Assembly (NCBI RefSeq): GCF_009870755.1
Contig: NZ_WLZU01000004.1
Coordinates: 34,262 to 98,261, forward strand
Reading direction: 5' to 3'
Origin: Streptococcus halichoeri
Lineage (GTDB): Bacteria; Bacillota; Bacilli; Lactobacillales; Streptococcaceae
Length of the DNA: 64,000 nt
In this document: one piece after another, positions 1 to 8,976 of the stretch
How the letters are laid out: each line of letters begins with the position of its first letter
Position numbering within the stretch: position 1 is the first letter of the stretch
The notes under the pieces: generated by a model
Databases searched by the model: none
Seen by the model: only the letters and a program-made list of their open reading frames with translations
What the model was told of the DNA's origin: nothing
Translations under genes and position numbers: made by a program

Positions 1-12
1 TAATTCTCCTTT
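1..12 (-). promoter_or_regulatory. Ribosome binding site of a gene beyond the left edge
   Basis: On the minus strand these bases read AAGGAGAATTA, a strong Shine-Dalgarno sequence ending exactly at the window edge, so a start codon should lie just outside. Given the AmaP/DUF2273 neighbours, an Asp23/Gls24 family gene is the likely occupant (inference). Confidence 0.6.
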
Positions 13-42
13 TTGATATGATTGGGACTAATTTTTGCTTAA

Positions 43-231
43 TTATCTGCGGTTACGAAATTGTTCCAACAAGCCTGTTTTCTTTAAATACAATCCTAAA
101 TAGGCACCTAGGGCAGTAAACACTAATGCAAGAATGGTTTTCCAAAACCCAAAGGAAATAAATGAGATAGCTAAAATTAGTCCAATTCCAGCACCAATGA
201 TGGGATATTTATATTTTTCAAAAAATGTCAT
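43..231 (-). CDS. Small membrane protein, DUF2273 family
   Basis: A 62-residue protein with two hydrophobic segments (about residues 11-28 and 30-48) separated by a short turn and a basic C-terminus ending in NRR. Size and layout fit the DUF2273 small integral membrane proteins encoded with Asp23/Gls24 alkaline-shock proteins. It lies 10 bp downstream of amaP and just upstream of a strong ribosome binding site at the window edge, so it belongs to the same operon. The precise function of the family is not established; a role in the membrane-anchored Asp23 complex is inferred from context. Confidence 0.75.
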   Translation of the reverse strand: MTFFEKYKYPIIGAGIGLILAISFISFGFWKTILALVFTALGAYLGLYLKKTGLLEQFRNRR

Positions 232-241
232 CTGAATGCTC

Positions 242-823
242 CTATTCTACACGATCATGGTCAACCGTTCTGAGGTCAGTAGATTTAATATCTTTGACAC
301 GGACAGTAAAGTTTACTGGGCGATTAAGGCCAAGAAATTGACTTAAACCAGTCTCAATGCCTTTTTTAAGTCCGCTGATTTGCTCTGCTGCTCCTACTCG
401 TGAGGCTAACTGACCAGCAACATCCACTTTAAACTTACGCTTATACATTGAGATGTTCACATTGGGACGTTTCATTAAGCCAGTTTCTTGCACAGCCGAG
501 CGAACATAACCTTCAATAGCCGTTTTCTTCAACATTAAGGTGCCATTATCTTTAGCAAGCTTAATTTCGGTATAGGTACGTGGATAGAAAATCACCACTA
601 ACAATCCGATTACAACCACTATTGCCAACACAACAGCAGCCCAGAAGAAATAATAGTACAAACCAGGATTTAGATAATAGGGGACTTGGTTAGTATCCCA
701 ACTGAGCCAATCATAACTAGCTGGTAAATTCACATATCCCGCTGTAGCTGTAATCACCAGCAGCAAAATAGATAAGAGTACCAGACTAATAAGACTGAAA
801 ATAATTTTCAAAGACTTTGCCAT
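242..823 (-). CDS. amaP: Alkaline shock response membrane anchor protein AmaP
   Basis: 193 residues. Two transmembrane segments (about 10-30 and 58-80) flank an extracytoplasmic loop rich in Tyr and Trp, followed by a soluble cytoplasmic domain related to Asp23 (residues about 90-180). This is the usual AmaP architecture; in staphylococci AmaP tethers Asp23 to the membrane. It sits between the GlsB-like genes and DUF2273, the common order of this stress operon. The start codon is preceded by AAAAGAGGTAAAT. Membrane stress function is known for the family and inferred here. Confidence 0.8.
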   Translation of the reverse strand: MAKSLKIIFSLISLVLLSILLLVITATAGYVNLPASYDWLSWDTNQVPYYLNPGLYYYFFWAAVVLAIVVVIGLLVVIFYPRTYTEIKLAKDNGTLMLKKTAIEGYVRSAVQETGLMKRPNVNISMYKRKFKVDVAGQLASRVGAAEQISGLKKGIETGLSQFLGLNRPVNFTVRVKDIKSTDLRTVDHDRVE

Positions 824-874
824 ATTTACCTCTTTTCTCTATGGAAGAACTTCCACTAACTAGGCTATGACCTA

Positions 875-1120
875 TTAGCGAAGCTTACTAAGAACAAACG
901 AAGTAACGGCAACAACAATGACTGCACCAATAATAGAGGGAATCAGTGCCATCCCAGCAAGTGATGGTCCCCAAGAACCCAACAATGCTTGGCCAACATA
1001 GGCTCCAACAAGACCAGCTACAATGTTAGCAATCCAGCCCATAGAGCCACCTTTTTTAGTAATCGCACCAGCAACAAGGCCGATGATTCCGCCAACGATT
1101 AATGTCCAAATAACTCCCAT
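875..1120 (-). CDS. GlsB/YeaQ/YmgE family stress response membrane protein (copy 1)
   Basis: 81 residues, very glycine-rich, with three hydrophobic helices (about 3-20, 28-47, 56-77), typical of the transglycosylase-associated (YeaQ/YmgE) family. The start chosen is the ATG at 1120, because AAGGAGAAACATC lies directly before it; a longer frame opening at 1180 has no ribosome binding site. It is nearly identical to the gene at 1359-1607, so the two are recent tandem duplicates. It heads the amaP-DUF2273 string and has its own promoter at 1292-1319. The biochemical role of the family is unknown; it is linked to envelope stress. Confidence 0.85.
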   Translation of the reverse strand: MGVIWTLIVGGIIGLVAGAITKKGGSMGWIANIVAGLVGAYVGQALLGSWGPSLAGMALIPSIIGAVIVVAVTSFVLSKLR

Positions 1121-1291
1121 GATGTTTCTCCTTTTTCTTACAATTTGAGTCAGCCCGAAAATGTGACTACTCAAATTCATTTTAGTGTTGTTATTTTAAA
1201 ATGTAAAATTTTTTAAGCCCTATCTCTAGGAAATTATTGCTTAAAACTTAAACTTTATTAAGTGACCACACTATTTATTGTTTATATTGTT

Positions 1292-1319
1292 ATTATACAC
1301 CCTCAGAAAATAATAGCAA
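1292..1319 (-). promoter_or_regulatory. Sigma-A promoter of the copy 1 GlsB-like operon
   Basis: On the minus strand TTGCTA (1314-1319) is followed by a 16-base spacer and a perfect TATAAT (1292-1297). The arrangement is duplicated at 1791-1818. Confidence 0.75.
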
Positions 1320-1358
1320 GTAATATGACTTGATTTTGCAAAGTTTTTTTCACTACGC

Positions 1359-1607
1359 CTATTTAGGCATCCGATTAAGAATCAGCGAAGTAACGATAAC
1401 AACAATAACGGCACCGATAATAGAGGGAATCAGTGCCATCCCCGCAAGTGATGGTCCCCACGTACCTAATAATGCTTGACCAACATAAGCCCCAACAAGT
1501 CCACCTACAATGTTGGCAATCCAGCCCATAGAGCCACCTTTTTTAGTAATCGCACCAGCAACAAGGCCGATGAGTCCACCTACAATTAGCGACCAAATAG
1601 TTCCCAT
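1359..1607 (-). CDS. GlsB/YeaQ/YmgE family stress response membrane protein (copy 2)
   Basis: 82 residues, three glycine-rich hydrophobic helices, differing from copy 1 mainly at the extreme N- and C-termini. The start is set at 1607: AAGGAG is 7 bases before this ATG, whereas the ATG two codons upstream would touch the ribosome binding site. It has its own promoter (1791-1818). Presence of two copies suggests dosage or slightly different regulation; nothing in the protein indicates a distinct function. Confidence 0.82.
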   Translation of the reverse strand: MGTIWSLIVGGLIGLVAGAITKKGGSMGWIANIVGGLVGAYVGQALLGTWGPSLAGMALIPSIIGAVIVVIVTSLILNRMPK

Positions 1608-1790
1608 AACCATTCTCCTTTATGTAAGTTATCTTTTAAGAATATTATTATTCTTAAAAGTGACTATATGAATTAAATCAATAAGTGTCATTTAGCAAAT
1701 AGCTAGAATAAACCTTTTATCACTAATGTTAAAAAGCTTATATTTAAAGCTTTCTAAAAAGTGACCACTCTTTATTTAATTTATATTGTA

Positions 1791-1818
1791 ATTATACAAC
1801 TTCGAAGTGAGATGGCAA
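1791..1818 (-). promoter_or_regulatory. Sigma-A promoter of copy 2
   Basis: Minus strand TTGCCA (1813-1818), 16-base spacer, TATAAT (1791-1796). The sequence downstream of the -10, including a gagTGGTCACTT-like element, resembles that below the copy 1 promoter. Confidence 0.75.
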
Positions 1819-1841
1819 GCATTATGCTCAGCTTTTTTCAC

Positions 1842-1868
1842 AAAAAACCTAGGCCAAAGACCTAGGTT
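1842..1868 (-). terminator. Rho-independent terminator of pcrA
   Basis: Reading the minus strand, the 8-bp stem AACCTAGG/CCTAGGTT with a 7-base loop is followed by a run of T, nine bases past the pcrA stop codon. Confidence 0.85.
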
Positions 1869-1876
1869 AAACATGT

Positions 1877-4153
1877 TTAGGAACGTTTTTCAAGCGGGGC
1901 TACACTGGCTAAGAGTTTCTTTAAACCCACTTGGGGAAATTTTATCTTTAATTCCATCGTTGGGCCACTTCCTGAGACCTCAAGAACTGTACCATCTCCC
2001 CATTTTTTATGGTGGGCAATATCGCCAATCTCCCACGCCGGAACAAGCCCTTGTGAGGTTTGCTTTTGGGAAATAGCTGACGCTTGCAAGCGAGCTTGTT
2101 CTTGAGCTTTGCGCGCTTGAATAGCTTGGGATAAGCTCATCCCTTGACCAAATTGCTGGATCTGCGCTTGGCTATAGCGAACACCAAAGGAACTATTTGC
2201 TGGACGAGCTAAGCCTTGATAAGCTAACAAATCTTCGGATATTTCATGCAAAAAGCGTGTCGGGCGGTTATAACTAGTCTTACCAAAAAGAGTTCTCGTA
2301 TTTGCATTGGTTAAAAAGAGGTGTTGTTCTGCACGTGTGATGCCAACATAGGCTAAGCGCCGCTCTTCTTCTAATTCATCAGGATCTTCACTGGCACGCG
2401 ACAAGGGAAAGACACCTTCTTCCATTCCGATTAAAAAGACCACTGGAAACTCTAGTCCCTTAGCAGCATGTAGCGTCATTAACGTTACTTGGGCTGCTTC
2501 AGTTTGACCATCATCAGTATCAGCGATTAAAGCCAAATCATTTAGAAAACGTCCTAATCGATCAAGACCGCTCTCATCTGCTTCGAGCTTTTCTTGTTCA
2601 TCAAAATGCTTGGTAACAGTTAAGAATTCCTCAATGTTTTCAATGCGGGCATGACTCTCTAAGGTGTTTTCGACCTTTAATGCTTCTAAATAATGGGTCT
2701 TCTCTAATAACTGCTCAGTCAATTCGGTGACGCTCAAGCGGTCCATCGTTCCTCGCAACTCATATAATATAGAAGAAAGTTCCATCATTGCTTGGGCAGC
2801 TTTGCCCTTTAAAGGCGACATGAGCAGATTAGATGAGGCTTCTAGTAATGATAATTGACTGCCTTGGGCAAACTGCCGTAATTTTTCCAAGGTACCTGGT
2901 CCTACACCTCGTTTGGGTTGATTGACAATTCGCTCAAATGATAGATTATCTGCTGGGTTGGCGATGACTGTCAAATAGGCAATAACATCACGAATTTCTT
3001 TGCGGCTATAGAATTTCGTTCCTCCAACCATTGTATAAGGAATATTTGACTTTAACAAAGCTTCTTCAATCGTTCGAGATTGTGCATTGGTCCTGTACAA
3101 AACTGCAAATTCTTTAAAGGCTTTGCCCAGTTCTTGTGCCATGTTACTGATAGTCGAGGCTACAAAGACAGCTTCGTCTTGCTCATCATGGGCCCGGTAA
3201 TAAACGAGCTGTTCACCTTCGGGATTTTGCGTCCATAATTCCTTGGGCCTGCGATTGGCATTATTAGCAATCACATCATTAGCAGCCTTTAGAATTTTTT
3301 TAGAAGAGCGATAGTTTTCTTCTAATAGGACAACCTTTGCATCGGGATAATCTTTTTCAAAATCAAGTATATTTTGCATATCCGCGCCGCGCCAGCCATA
3401 AATAGACTGATCGGCGTCACCTACAACACAGATATTTTTAAAACGAGAGGCCAGTAATTTGACTAATTGATATTGAGCGTGGTTTGTATCTTGGTACTCA
3501 TCAACGTGGATATACTGATAGCGTTGTTGATAGTAAGCCAACACGTCCTGATGGTGATCAAAAAGACGTAGGGTCATCATAATCAAATCATCAAAGTCCA
3601 TCGCTTCGCTGCGCTGCAACTCTTCTTGATATAAGCGATAGCACTTGGCCACAATCTGGCTATAAAGATCACTAGCTTGCGCTTCATAAGCAACTTCGTC
3701 TAATAAATCATTTTTTGCATTGGAAATAGTGGCCAAGATGGTGCGCTCATTCCATTTTTTGGGATCAATATTGAGCTGTTTAAGGATACGCTTCATCAAT
3801 GTGCGCTGCTCACCCGGATCAACAATCGTAAAATTGCGATTATAGCCAATCCGGTCTGCCTCACGCCGTAAAATGCGAACACACATGCTATGAAAAGTAG
3901 CAATTAAGGTATCTTGTGTAGCGGGATTAAGGACCAAAGCCCGCTCTTTCATCTCACGCGCCGCTTTATTGGTAAAAGTGATAGCTAAAATATTCCAGGG
4001 GTTAACACATTTTTCATCAATCAAATAAGCAATGCGATGGGTCAAGACCCGTGTCTTACCAGAACCTGCACCAGCCATAATTAAGAGGGGACCTTCTGTG
4101 GTCTGCACAGCCAAGGCCTGTTTGTCATTCATTCCATTCAATAAAGGATTCAT
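1877..4153 (-). CDS. pcrA: ATP-dependent 3'-5' DNA helicase PcrA/UvrD
   Basis: 758 residues, the normal size for a Gram-positive PcrA. Superfamily 1 motifs appear in order: Walker A GAGSGKT near residue 30, the DEYQDT Walker B box near 220, [13 protein letters not shown] near 245-257, the [10 protein letters not shown] region near 355, the [11 protein letters not shown] box near 560, and VGITRAEQ near 605. The C-terminal 50 residues form the RNA-polymerase-interacting Tudor-like domain ([14 protein letters not shown]). It unwinds DNA in repair and replication restart and removes RecA. The start is placed at 4153 (MNPLLNG), since GGGAGATATG precedes it; an ATG one codon upstream is possible. 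It is a monocistronic unit with its own terminator. Confidence 0.96.
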   Translation of the reverse strand: MNPLLNGMNDKQALAVQTTEGPLLIMAGAGSGKTRVLTHRIAYLIDEKCVNPWNILAITFTNKAAREMKERALVLNPATQDTLIATFHSMCVRILRREADRIGYNRNFTIVDPGEQRTLMKRILKQLNIDPKKWNERTILATISNAKNDLLDEVAYEAQASDLYSQIVAKCYRLYQEELQRSEAMDFDDLIMMTLRLFDHHQDVLAYYQQRYQYIHVDEYQDTNHAQYQLVKLLASRFKNICVVGDADQSIYGWRGADMQNILDFEKDYPDAKVVLLEENYRSSKKILKAANDVIANNANRRPKELWTQNPEGEQLVYYRAHDEQDEAVFVASTISNMAQELGKAFKEFAVLYRTNAQSRTIEEALLKSNIPYTMVGGTKFYSRKEIRDVIAYLTVIANPADNLSFERIVNQPKRGVGPGTLEKLRQFAQGSQLSLLEASSNLLMSPLKGKAAQAMMELSSILYELRGTMDRLSVTELTEQLLEKTHYLEALKVENTLESHARIENIEEFLTVTKHFDEQEKLEADESGLDRLGRFLNDLALIADTDDGQTEAAQVTLMTLHAAKGLEFPVVFLIGMEEGVFPLSRASEDPDELEEERRLAYVGITRAEQHLFLTNANTRTLFGKTSYNRPTRFLHEISEDLLAYQGLARPANSSFGVRYSQAQIQQFGQGMSLSQAIQARKAQEQARLQASAISQKQTSQGLVPAWEIGDIAHHKKWGDGTVLEVSGSGPTMELKIKFPQVGLKKLLASVAPLEKRS

Positions 4154-4210
4154 CATATCTCCCAAAATTATCCTAACTTGGTCTGTCAATGGCAGACCTA
4201 TAACGTTACA

Positions 4211-4218
4211 ATTATAAC
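4211..4218 (-). promoter_or_regulatory. Extended -10 promoter of pcrA
   Basis: Minus strand ATGTTATAAT contains TATAAT (4211-4216) preceded by TGn. No good -35 is visible. It lies about 58 bases before the chosen pcrA start. Confidence 0.55.
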
Positions 4219-4508
4219 ATGAGACAGCTAAAAACTAAACCATTTGACAGATTTGCCCCCGCCATAGGCATGAAAAAACATGTACGCTTTTTAGCTCCAT
4301 GCCTTGTTTTAATACCTTTTTAAGGCATTGCTATTTGATATAAACTGCTGCTGACATTTTGCTTGAAGATAATAGAAACTATCATCCAAAAGACGGCCTG
4401 TAAGGCTTGATAGCTTACTGCTTGCCCAGGACCCAGACCAGGTAATACGTGATAAAAGGACGCTTGCTAGTGAGCATTAAGTAGCACCTGATGAGTCAGG
4501 TATAAGAT
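4219..4508. other. Intergenic stretch without recognisable gene
   Basis: About 290 bases between the pcrA promoter and the riboswitch promoter. Both strands are broken by stops. It contains an AAGGCAT/ATGCCTT pair around 4300-4330 but no T-run, and I see no RNA or protein that I can support. Confidence 0.4.
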
Positions 4509-4537
4509 TTGACTTTCTTTGTCGCTTTTTGTAAAAT
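4509..4537 (+). promoter_or_regulatory. Promoter of the glycine riboswitch-symporter transcript
   Basis: TTGACT (4509-4514), 17-base spacer and TAAAAT (4532-4537), placing the transcription start about 20 bases before the first aptamer. Confidence 0.75.
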
Positions 4538-4564
4538 AGATGTAAATTTCATAATATCGAATGA

Positions 4565-4726
4565 TGTCAAGCAGGAGAAGAAAAGCATTTCGCCGAAGGA
4601 TTAATACTCTCAGGTGTTCTCTTGTAGAACGGGACTGCTTGATGGACGAACTTCTGGAGAGACCAGTCAATGGCGCCGAAGGGGCAAGGCAATCCTGCTC
4701 AATCTCTCAGGCAAAAGGACAGAAGA
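4565..4726 (+). promoter_or_regulatory. Tandem glycine riboswitch
   Basis: Two consecutive glycine aptamers are recognisable. The first runs from about 4572 to 4630 with CGCCGAAGGA and CTCTCAGG. The second runs from about 4655 to 4726 with GGAGAG, GCGCCGAAGGGGCAAG and CTCTCAGGCAAAAGGACAG. These match the conserved cores of the class. A terminator follows at 4780-4810, directly before the symporter gene. Glycine binding is expected to switch termination; because the target is an importer, an OFF switch at high glycine is plausible, but direction cannot be read from the sequence. Confidence 0.93.
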
Positions 4727-4779
4727 TAAACAAGCATGCAAAACATCTCTATTTTTGTATCTTTTTGTCTTTACATACC

Positions 4780-4810
4780 AGAAGTTATCCTTGGATAACT
4801 TCTTTTTTTG
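4780..4810 (+). terminator. Riboswitch-controlled terminator
   Basis: The stem AGAAGTTATC/GATAACTTCT is followed by a run of seven T, 33 bases before the symporter start. This is the expression platform of the glycine riboswitch. Confidence 0.88.
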
Positions 4811-4842
4811 ATGTTATGGGCATTTTGACAAAGGAGAAGAGG

Positions 4843-6174
4843 ATGACATCTTTAGCAAACCAACTTGACAATCTCGTCTGGGGACCGCCCTTACTGATTT
4901 TGCTAGTGGGTACAGGGCTTTATTATAGTATCCGCTTGGGTTTCTTACAAATCAAAAAATTAGGCTTTGCCTTGACACTGATTCTTAGAAAAAGCGACGG
5001 CAAGGGGGACATTTCGAGTTTTGCTGCTTTAGCAACGGCGCTTGCAGCCACCGTAGGTACCGGTAACATGGTCGGGGTGGCGACAGCCATTAAAACCGGT
5101 GGACCAGGTGCCCTTTTTTGGATGTGGGTTGCGGCGTTTCTGGGAATGGCCACTAAATATGCCGAAGGCGTATTAGCTATCAAATACCGTACGCTTGATA
5201 ACAAGGGGCAGGTGGCTGGAGGCCCGATGTATTACATCACCCAAGGCATGGGCAAAAAATGGCGGCCACTGGCCACTTGCTTTGCCTTTTTTGGCACTCT
5301 GGTTGCCCTATTTGGGATTGGAACATTCGCCCAAGTCAATGCCATCACTTCAGCAGTCAATCATAGCTTTGGCTTATCACCAAAATGGCTGAGCATCCTC
5401 CTAGCTCTTCTGGTAGCTCTCATCATTTTTGGAGGTATCCAGAGTATTTCCAAAGTCGCAGAAAAATTAGTACCCTTCATGGCTATTACCTATATCCTAG
5501 CAACATTAATGGTTATTTGTAGCCACTACACCCAATTACTGCCAATGTTAGGACTGGTCTTTAAATCAGCTTTCACTCCCCTTGCTGCCATGGGCGGCTT
5601 TGGCGGAGCCCTAGTCAAAGAAGCTATCCAAAAAGGAATTGCTCGAGGGGTCTTTTCCAATGAAGCCGGACTTGGGTCAGCTCCGATTGCAGCTGCTGCT
5701 GCTAAAACAAAACAACCTGTCGAGCAAGGTTTAGTCTCTATGACAGGAACATTTATTGACAGCATCATTATCTGTACCTTAACAGGCTTAGCTATTTTAG
5801 TTTCTGGCCAATGGACCTCTTCTCTTGAAGGGGCACCTTTGACGCAAGCTGCTTTTGCCTCTATTTTTGGCCATTTAGGTCAGATTGCCTTTATGATTTC
5901 CTTGATTTTATTTGCCTTTACCACCATCCTTGGTTGGAGCTACTATGGTGAAAGGTGCTTCGCCTTTTTAGCGGGTTCTGCCCACCTGAATTATTTTCGG
6001 CTGCTATTTGTCACTATGGTCGCACTTGGTGGCTATCTAAAGTTAGACTTTGTTTGGATACTGGCTGATATTGTCAATGGCCTCATGGCGATTCCTAATC
6101 TAATTGCTTTGTTGGCCCTTGCTCCAGTAGTCATCCAAGAAACACAAGCTTATTTTCATAATCACAGCCAGTGA
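4843..6174 (+). CDS. Alanine/glycine:cation symporter (AGCS family)
   Basis: 443 residues with about 11 hydrophobic segments. Family signatures include LVWGPPLLILLVGTG near the N-terminus, the TALAATVGTGN box near residues 65-75, GGPMYYI near 125, and NEAGLGSAPIAAAAAKT near 275. AGCS proteins import alanine or glycine with Na+ or H+; the upstream glycine riboswitch strongly suggests glycine as a physiological substrate here. The start at 4843 is supported by AAAGGAGAAGAGG; longer upstream reading runs through the riboswitch and terminator and is not real. It forms a single-gene transcription unit. Confidence 0.92.
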   Translation: MTSLANQLDNLVWGPPLLILLVGTGLYYSIRLGFLQIKKLGFALTLILRKSDGKGDISSFAALATALAATVGTGNMVGVATAIKTGGPGALFWMWVAAFLGMATKYAEGVLAIKYRTLDNKGQVAGGPMYYITQGMGKKWRPLATCFAFFGTLVALFGIGTFAQVNAITSAVNHSFGLSPKWLSILLALLVALIIFGGIQSISKVAEKLVPFMAITYILATLMVICSHYTQLLPMLGLVFKSAFTPLAAMGGFGGALVKEAIQKGIARGVFSNEAGLGSAPIAAAAAKTKQPVEQGLVSMTGTFIDSIIICTLTGLAILVSGQWTSSLEGAPLTQAAFASIFGHLGQIAFMISLILFAFTTILGWSYYGERCFAFLAGSAHLNYFRLLFVTMVALGGYLKLDFVWILADIVNGLMAIPNLIALLALAPVVIQETQAYFHNHSQ

Positions 6175-6250
6175 CAGCTGACAAACCTCGTTTGTTATAT
6201 TCTTACCAGGCGTAAGACCTACTAGTCAGCTGAAAAAAACGAACGCCATA

Positions 6251-6259
6251 TGATATAAT
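6251..6259 (+). promoter_or_regulatory. Extended -10 promoter of the CDF transporter
   Basis: TGATATAAT (TGn plus perfect TATAAT at 6254-6259) lies 24 bases before the start codon. The -35 region is poor. Confidence 0.65.
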
Positions 6260-6282
6260 GGGGATTGTATAGAGGAGATAAG

Positions 6283-7527
6283 ATGAAGCAAGATCCAATT
6301 GATAATGTAAAAATGGCTAAACGTGGTCCCCTTGTTAGTATTTGTGCATACTTAGTGATTAGTATTGCAAAACTCGTCATGGGGACCCTGTGGCACTCCA
6401 ACTCTCTGATAGCTGATGGTTTTAATAACTTATCCGATATTGTCGGAAATGTAGCCCTCTTGATTGGTCTTCATTTAGCTAGCCAGCCTGCTGATAACAA
6501 TCACCGCTTTGGCCATTGGAAGTTTGAAGACATCTCCAGTTTGATAACTTCTTTTATGATGTTTTTTGTCGGATTTCAAGTGCTCACTCAAACGATTGAG
6601 GCGATTATCGCAAATGATCAAACTGCTGTTGACCCCCTTGGAGCCATTGTTGGGCTGGTATCCGCCCTAATAATGTTTTTTGTCTATACCTACAATAAGC
6701 GCTTATCTAAGCGCGTCAAATCCAGTGCATTGGTCGCCGCTTCTAAAGATAACTTATCAGATGCGGTCACTTCGATCGGCACAGCGGTTGCTATTTTGGC
6801 TGCTTCGCTGCATTTAACCATTATTGATAGAATTGCCGCGATTATCATTACCTTCTTCATTTTAAAGACAGCCTTTGATATTTTTATGCAAAGTGCCTTT
6901 AGTTTGTCGGACGGTTTTGATAACCGGCATTTAAAAAAATATGAGCAAGCTATTTTAGAAATTCCCAAGGTTAATGCCGTTAAATCGCAACGCGGACGGA
7001 CTTATGGCAGTAATGTTTATCTGGATATTGTCTTAGAAATGCATCCTGATTTATCTGTTTATGAAAGCCATGCTATTACCGAACAAGTTGAGCAAATGCT
7101 CAGCGAACGCTTTGCTGTTTATGATATTGATATTCATGTTGAGCCTTCTCGCATCCCTGAAGATGAGATTCCAGCAAATGTGCAAGCAAAGCTCCTGCGT
7201 CAGGAAAAAATGATCTTGGCAAAAATTCCCCAGTACCAAGAGCTGCTCTCAGACGACTTTTTGCTTATTGATTCTAGTGGCAAAAGTTTAACCAAGGAGC
7301 AACTAGATAGCCACGTTTACTCCCAACGAACCGAGATTAAAAACATCTCTTTTGTTTCACTCAGTCAAAAAACAAAGCTGCTTTCTTATGAGTTAGATGG
7401 CTACCTGCACACCAGTCTCTGGCGGCGAAAGGAGACGTGGTACTTACGTCATCACCAAGTAACCCCCATTCAAAAGAAAATCGCGTCAGTTAAACACAAA
7501 CACTATCACATTAGCAAAATAACCTAA
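6283..7527 (+). CDS. Cation diffusion facilitator, MntE-like metal exporter
   Basis: 414 residues. Six hydrophobic helices occupy about residues 15-200, followed by a cytoplasmic dimerisation domain containing IDIHVEP and a long streptococcal C-terminal extension. The transmembrane site residues can be read: helix 2 has ADGFNNLSD and helix 5 has SKDNLSD, so the four positions that are DDHD in zinc-type YiiP are N, D, D, D here. That pattern points away from Zn-type CDFs and towards manganese exporters such as streptococcal MntE (inference). The start at 6283 follows AGAGGAGATAAG. A terminator follows at 7537-7592. Confidence 0.85.
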   Translation: MKQDPIDNVKMAKRGPLVSICAYLVISIAKLVMGTLWHSNSLIADGFNNLSDIVGNVALLIGLHLASQPADNNHRFGHWKFEDISSLITSFMMFFVGFQVLTQTIEAIIANDQTAVDPLGAIVGLVSALIMFFVYTYNKRLSKRVKSSALVAASKDNLSDAVTSIGTAVAILAASLHLTIIDRIAAIIITFFILKTAFDIFMQSAFSLSDGFDNRHLKKYEQAILEIPKVNAVKSQRGRTYGSNVYLDIVLEMHPDLSVYESHAITEQVEQMLSERFAVYDIDIHVEPSRIPEDEIPANVQAKLLRQEKMILAKIPQYQELLSDDFLLIDSSGKSLTKEQLDSHVYSQRTEIKNISFVSLSQKTKLLSYELDGYLHTSLWRRKETWYLRHHQVTPIQKKIASVKHKHYHISKIT

Positions 7528-7536
7528 ATCAAAAGC

Positions 7537-7592
7537 AAGAACTAACATATCTGATTGTTATGCAACCATATGTGTTAGTTCTTACTTTTTTT
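7537..7592 (+). terminator. Terminator after the CDF gene
   Basis: AAGAACTAACA pairs with TGTTAGTTCTT, with flanking ATAT/ATAT pairing, followed by ACTTTTTTT. The stem is long and the T-run clear. The 200 bases from here to mtlD show no gene. Confidence 0.85.
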
Positions 7593-7800
7593 ACAAGACT
7601 TTCTGAGGTCATTAGACACGTTAGTGCGAGACTGTAGTCATAGATAATATCAACTAATCCATGATTCATGACTAGCACTCCCGAAACAACGGTCTTAAGA
7701 CCAAGTTCTCATGCTTTTTAAGTCTCAGTGCCAACCCGATTTTTACAGTGTCTATCTTCAGCAAGCTAGTAGTCAGCAAGCTTGTCTAAGGACAGTTTGC

Positions 7801-8952
7801 TTAAGCTCTAACCTGCTCAATAGCAGCCACAATTTCAGCAATTAAGTCCTGGTCTTCTAAGCCGGTAACCTCTCTCACCACTTGTGGTAGGTCAGTTTCA
7901 GAAAGCATCTGTTGCAATTGCTGACTTTGTTCGTCATTGTCATCACGATAAGTAAAGACGTAAGCTACCGTTTTAAGGAGATTATCATAAGGTAAGCTGC
8001 GCTCTTTCAATTCTCTGATTGGACGAATAAAGCGTTCATCGTAGCCTAATTTGCGAAGCGGCGTCCGCGCCACCCGACTAACATCATCAACTATGTAAGG
8101 GTTTTTAAATCGACTGATAATAACAGCATGATAAGCCTTCAAGGCATCCTCAGTAAAATCCCATTTGGCAATCAGGAGTTGTCTCATTTCCCCAAAAACA
8201 GCAGCTAATTGAGTTTTGACCTCGGGGATGCTAAGTGCTTGCAAGATGGTTTTGACACCCGCATGTGCCCCGCTGTATGCTGCTGTTGCGTGACCAGAAT
8301 TCACCGAGAACAATTTTCGTTCAATAAAAGGCTCCAGGTTTTCTTCATAGTGAACACCGGCTAGTTTGAGGCTTGCATTTTTCATTTTGCTAGTCTCTAC
8401 GACCCACTCTTTAAAAGGCTCAACGACCACAAATAAGGGATCCTCATGCGATTGGGCAGGTACAATGCGATCAACCGCAGCATTGGGAAAGCCGACATAT
8501 TGTTCAACATAGGCTTGATCTGCAGGTTCTAAGTATTTTGCGACCTCACTCAACAAAAACTGTGACCCACCAATCATATTTTCACAGGCTAAAACATCAA
8601 TTGGTTCTGTCACACCAGCGAGACGGCGTTTTTGGATACCTTGGGCAATCAGCTGCGCAATAAAGGGCAAAATATTGGGCCCTATAGCTGTTGTGATGAT
8701 TGTTGCTTCTACAATCGCGTTCACAACGGCTTCTGGATGGAGACGGCTATTTATACCAGACACATTATTCACACATACCTGACGTTTGCCATCTTCTGCA
8801 ATTTCAATTGTATAAGAATGGTGCTGATTTAAAGCCTCAATAATGGTTTCATTAACATCAACAAACTCAATAGCAAAGCCATTTGCTGCTAAAACCTCTC
8901 CAACAAAACCACGGCCAATATTACCTGCTCCAAAGTGTACTGCTTTTTTCAT
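7801..8952 (-). CDS. mtlD: Mannitol-1-phosphate 5-dehydrogenase
   Basis: 383 residues, full length. The N-terminal Rossmann motif HFGAGNIGRGFVG (residues 6-18) binds NAD; the C-terminal half carries the family features KLFSVNSGHA and YDERFIRPIREL. It oxidises mannitol-1-phosphate to fructose-6-phosphate in the cytoplasm. Last gene of mtlA-mtlR-mtlF-mtlD, 24 bp after mtlF, start preceded by AAAAAAAGGAGCTAAAC. Regulation is expected through the MtlR operator upstream of mtlA. No clear terminator was found in the 270 bases downstream. Confidence 0.95.
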   Translation of the reverse strand: MKKAVHFGAGNIGRGFVGEVLAANGFAIEFVDVNETIIEALNQHHSYTIEIAEDGKRQVCVNNVSGINSRLHPEAVVNAIVEATIITTAIGPNILPFIAQLIAQGIQKRRLAGVTEPIDVLACENMIGGSQFLLSEVAKYLEPADQAYVEQYVGFPNAAVDRIVPAQSHEDPLFVVVEPFKEWVVETSKMKNASLKLAGVHYEENLEPFIERKLFSVNSGHATAAYSGAHAGVKTILQALSIPEVKTQLAAVFGEMRQLLIAKWDFTEDALKAYHAVIISRFKNPYIVDDVSRVARTPLRKLGYDERFIRPIRELKERSLPYDNLLKTVAYVFTYRDDNDEQSQQLQQMLSETDLPQVVREVTGLEDQDLIAEIVAAIEQVRA

Positions 8953-8976
8953 GTTTAGCTCCTTTTTTTGCTTTGG

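Larger units (their letters stand above)
875..1830. repeat. Tandem duplication covering gene plus promoter
   Basis: Two units, roughly 875-1330 and 1359-1830, each contain a GlsB-like gene, a long AT-rich leader carrying a GTGACCAC element (near 1262 and 1761) and a -35/-10 pair. The coding parts are almost identical over about 210 bases, while the leaders have diverged more, so the coding regions are under stronger constraint or were homogenised. Confidence 0.75.

Noticed and set aside
4467..4670. Minus-strand frame across the glycine riboswitch
   Set aside because: It is the complement of a structured RNA and has no start signal.
7600..7800. Direct repeat CAGCAAGCT near mtlD end (about 7761-7782)
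   Set aside because: Too short and AT-rich to call a repeat element; does not form a terminator with a T-run.
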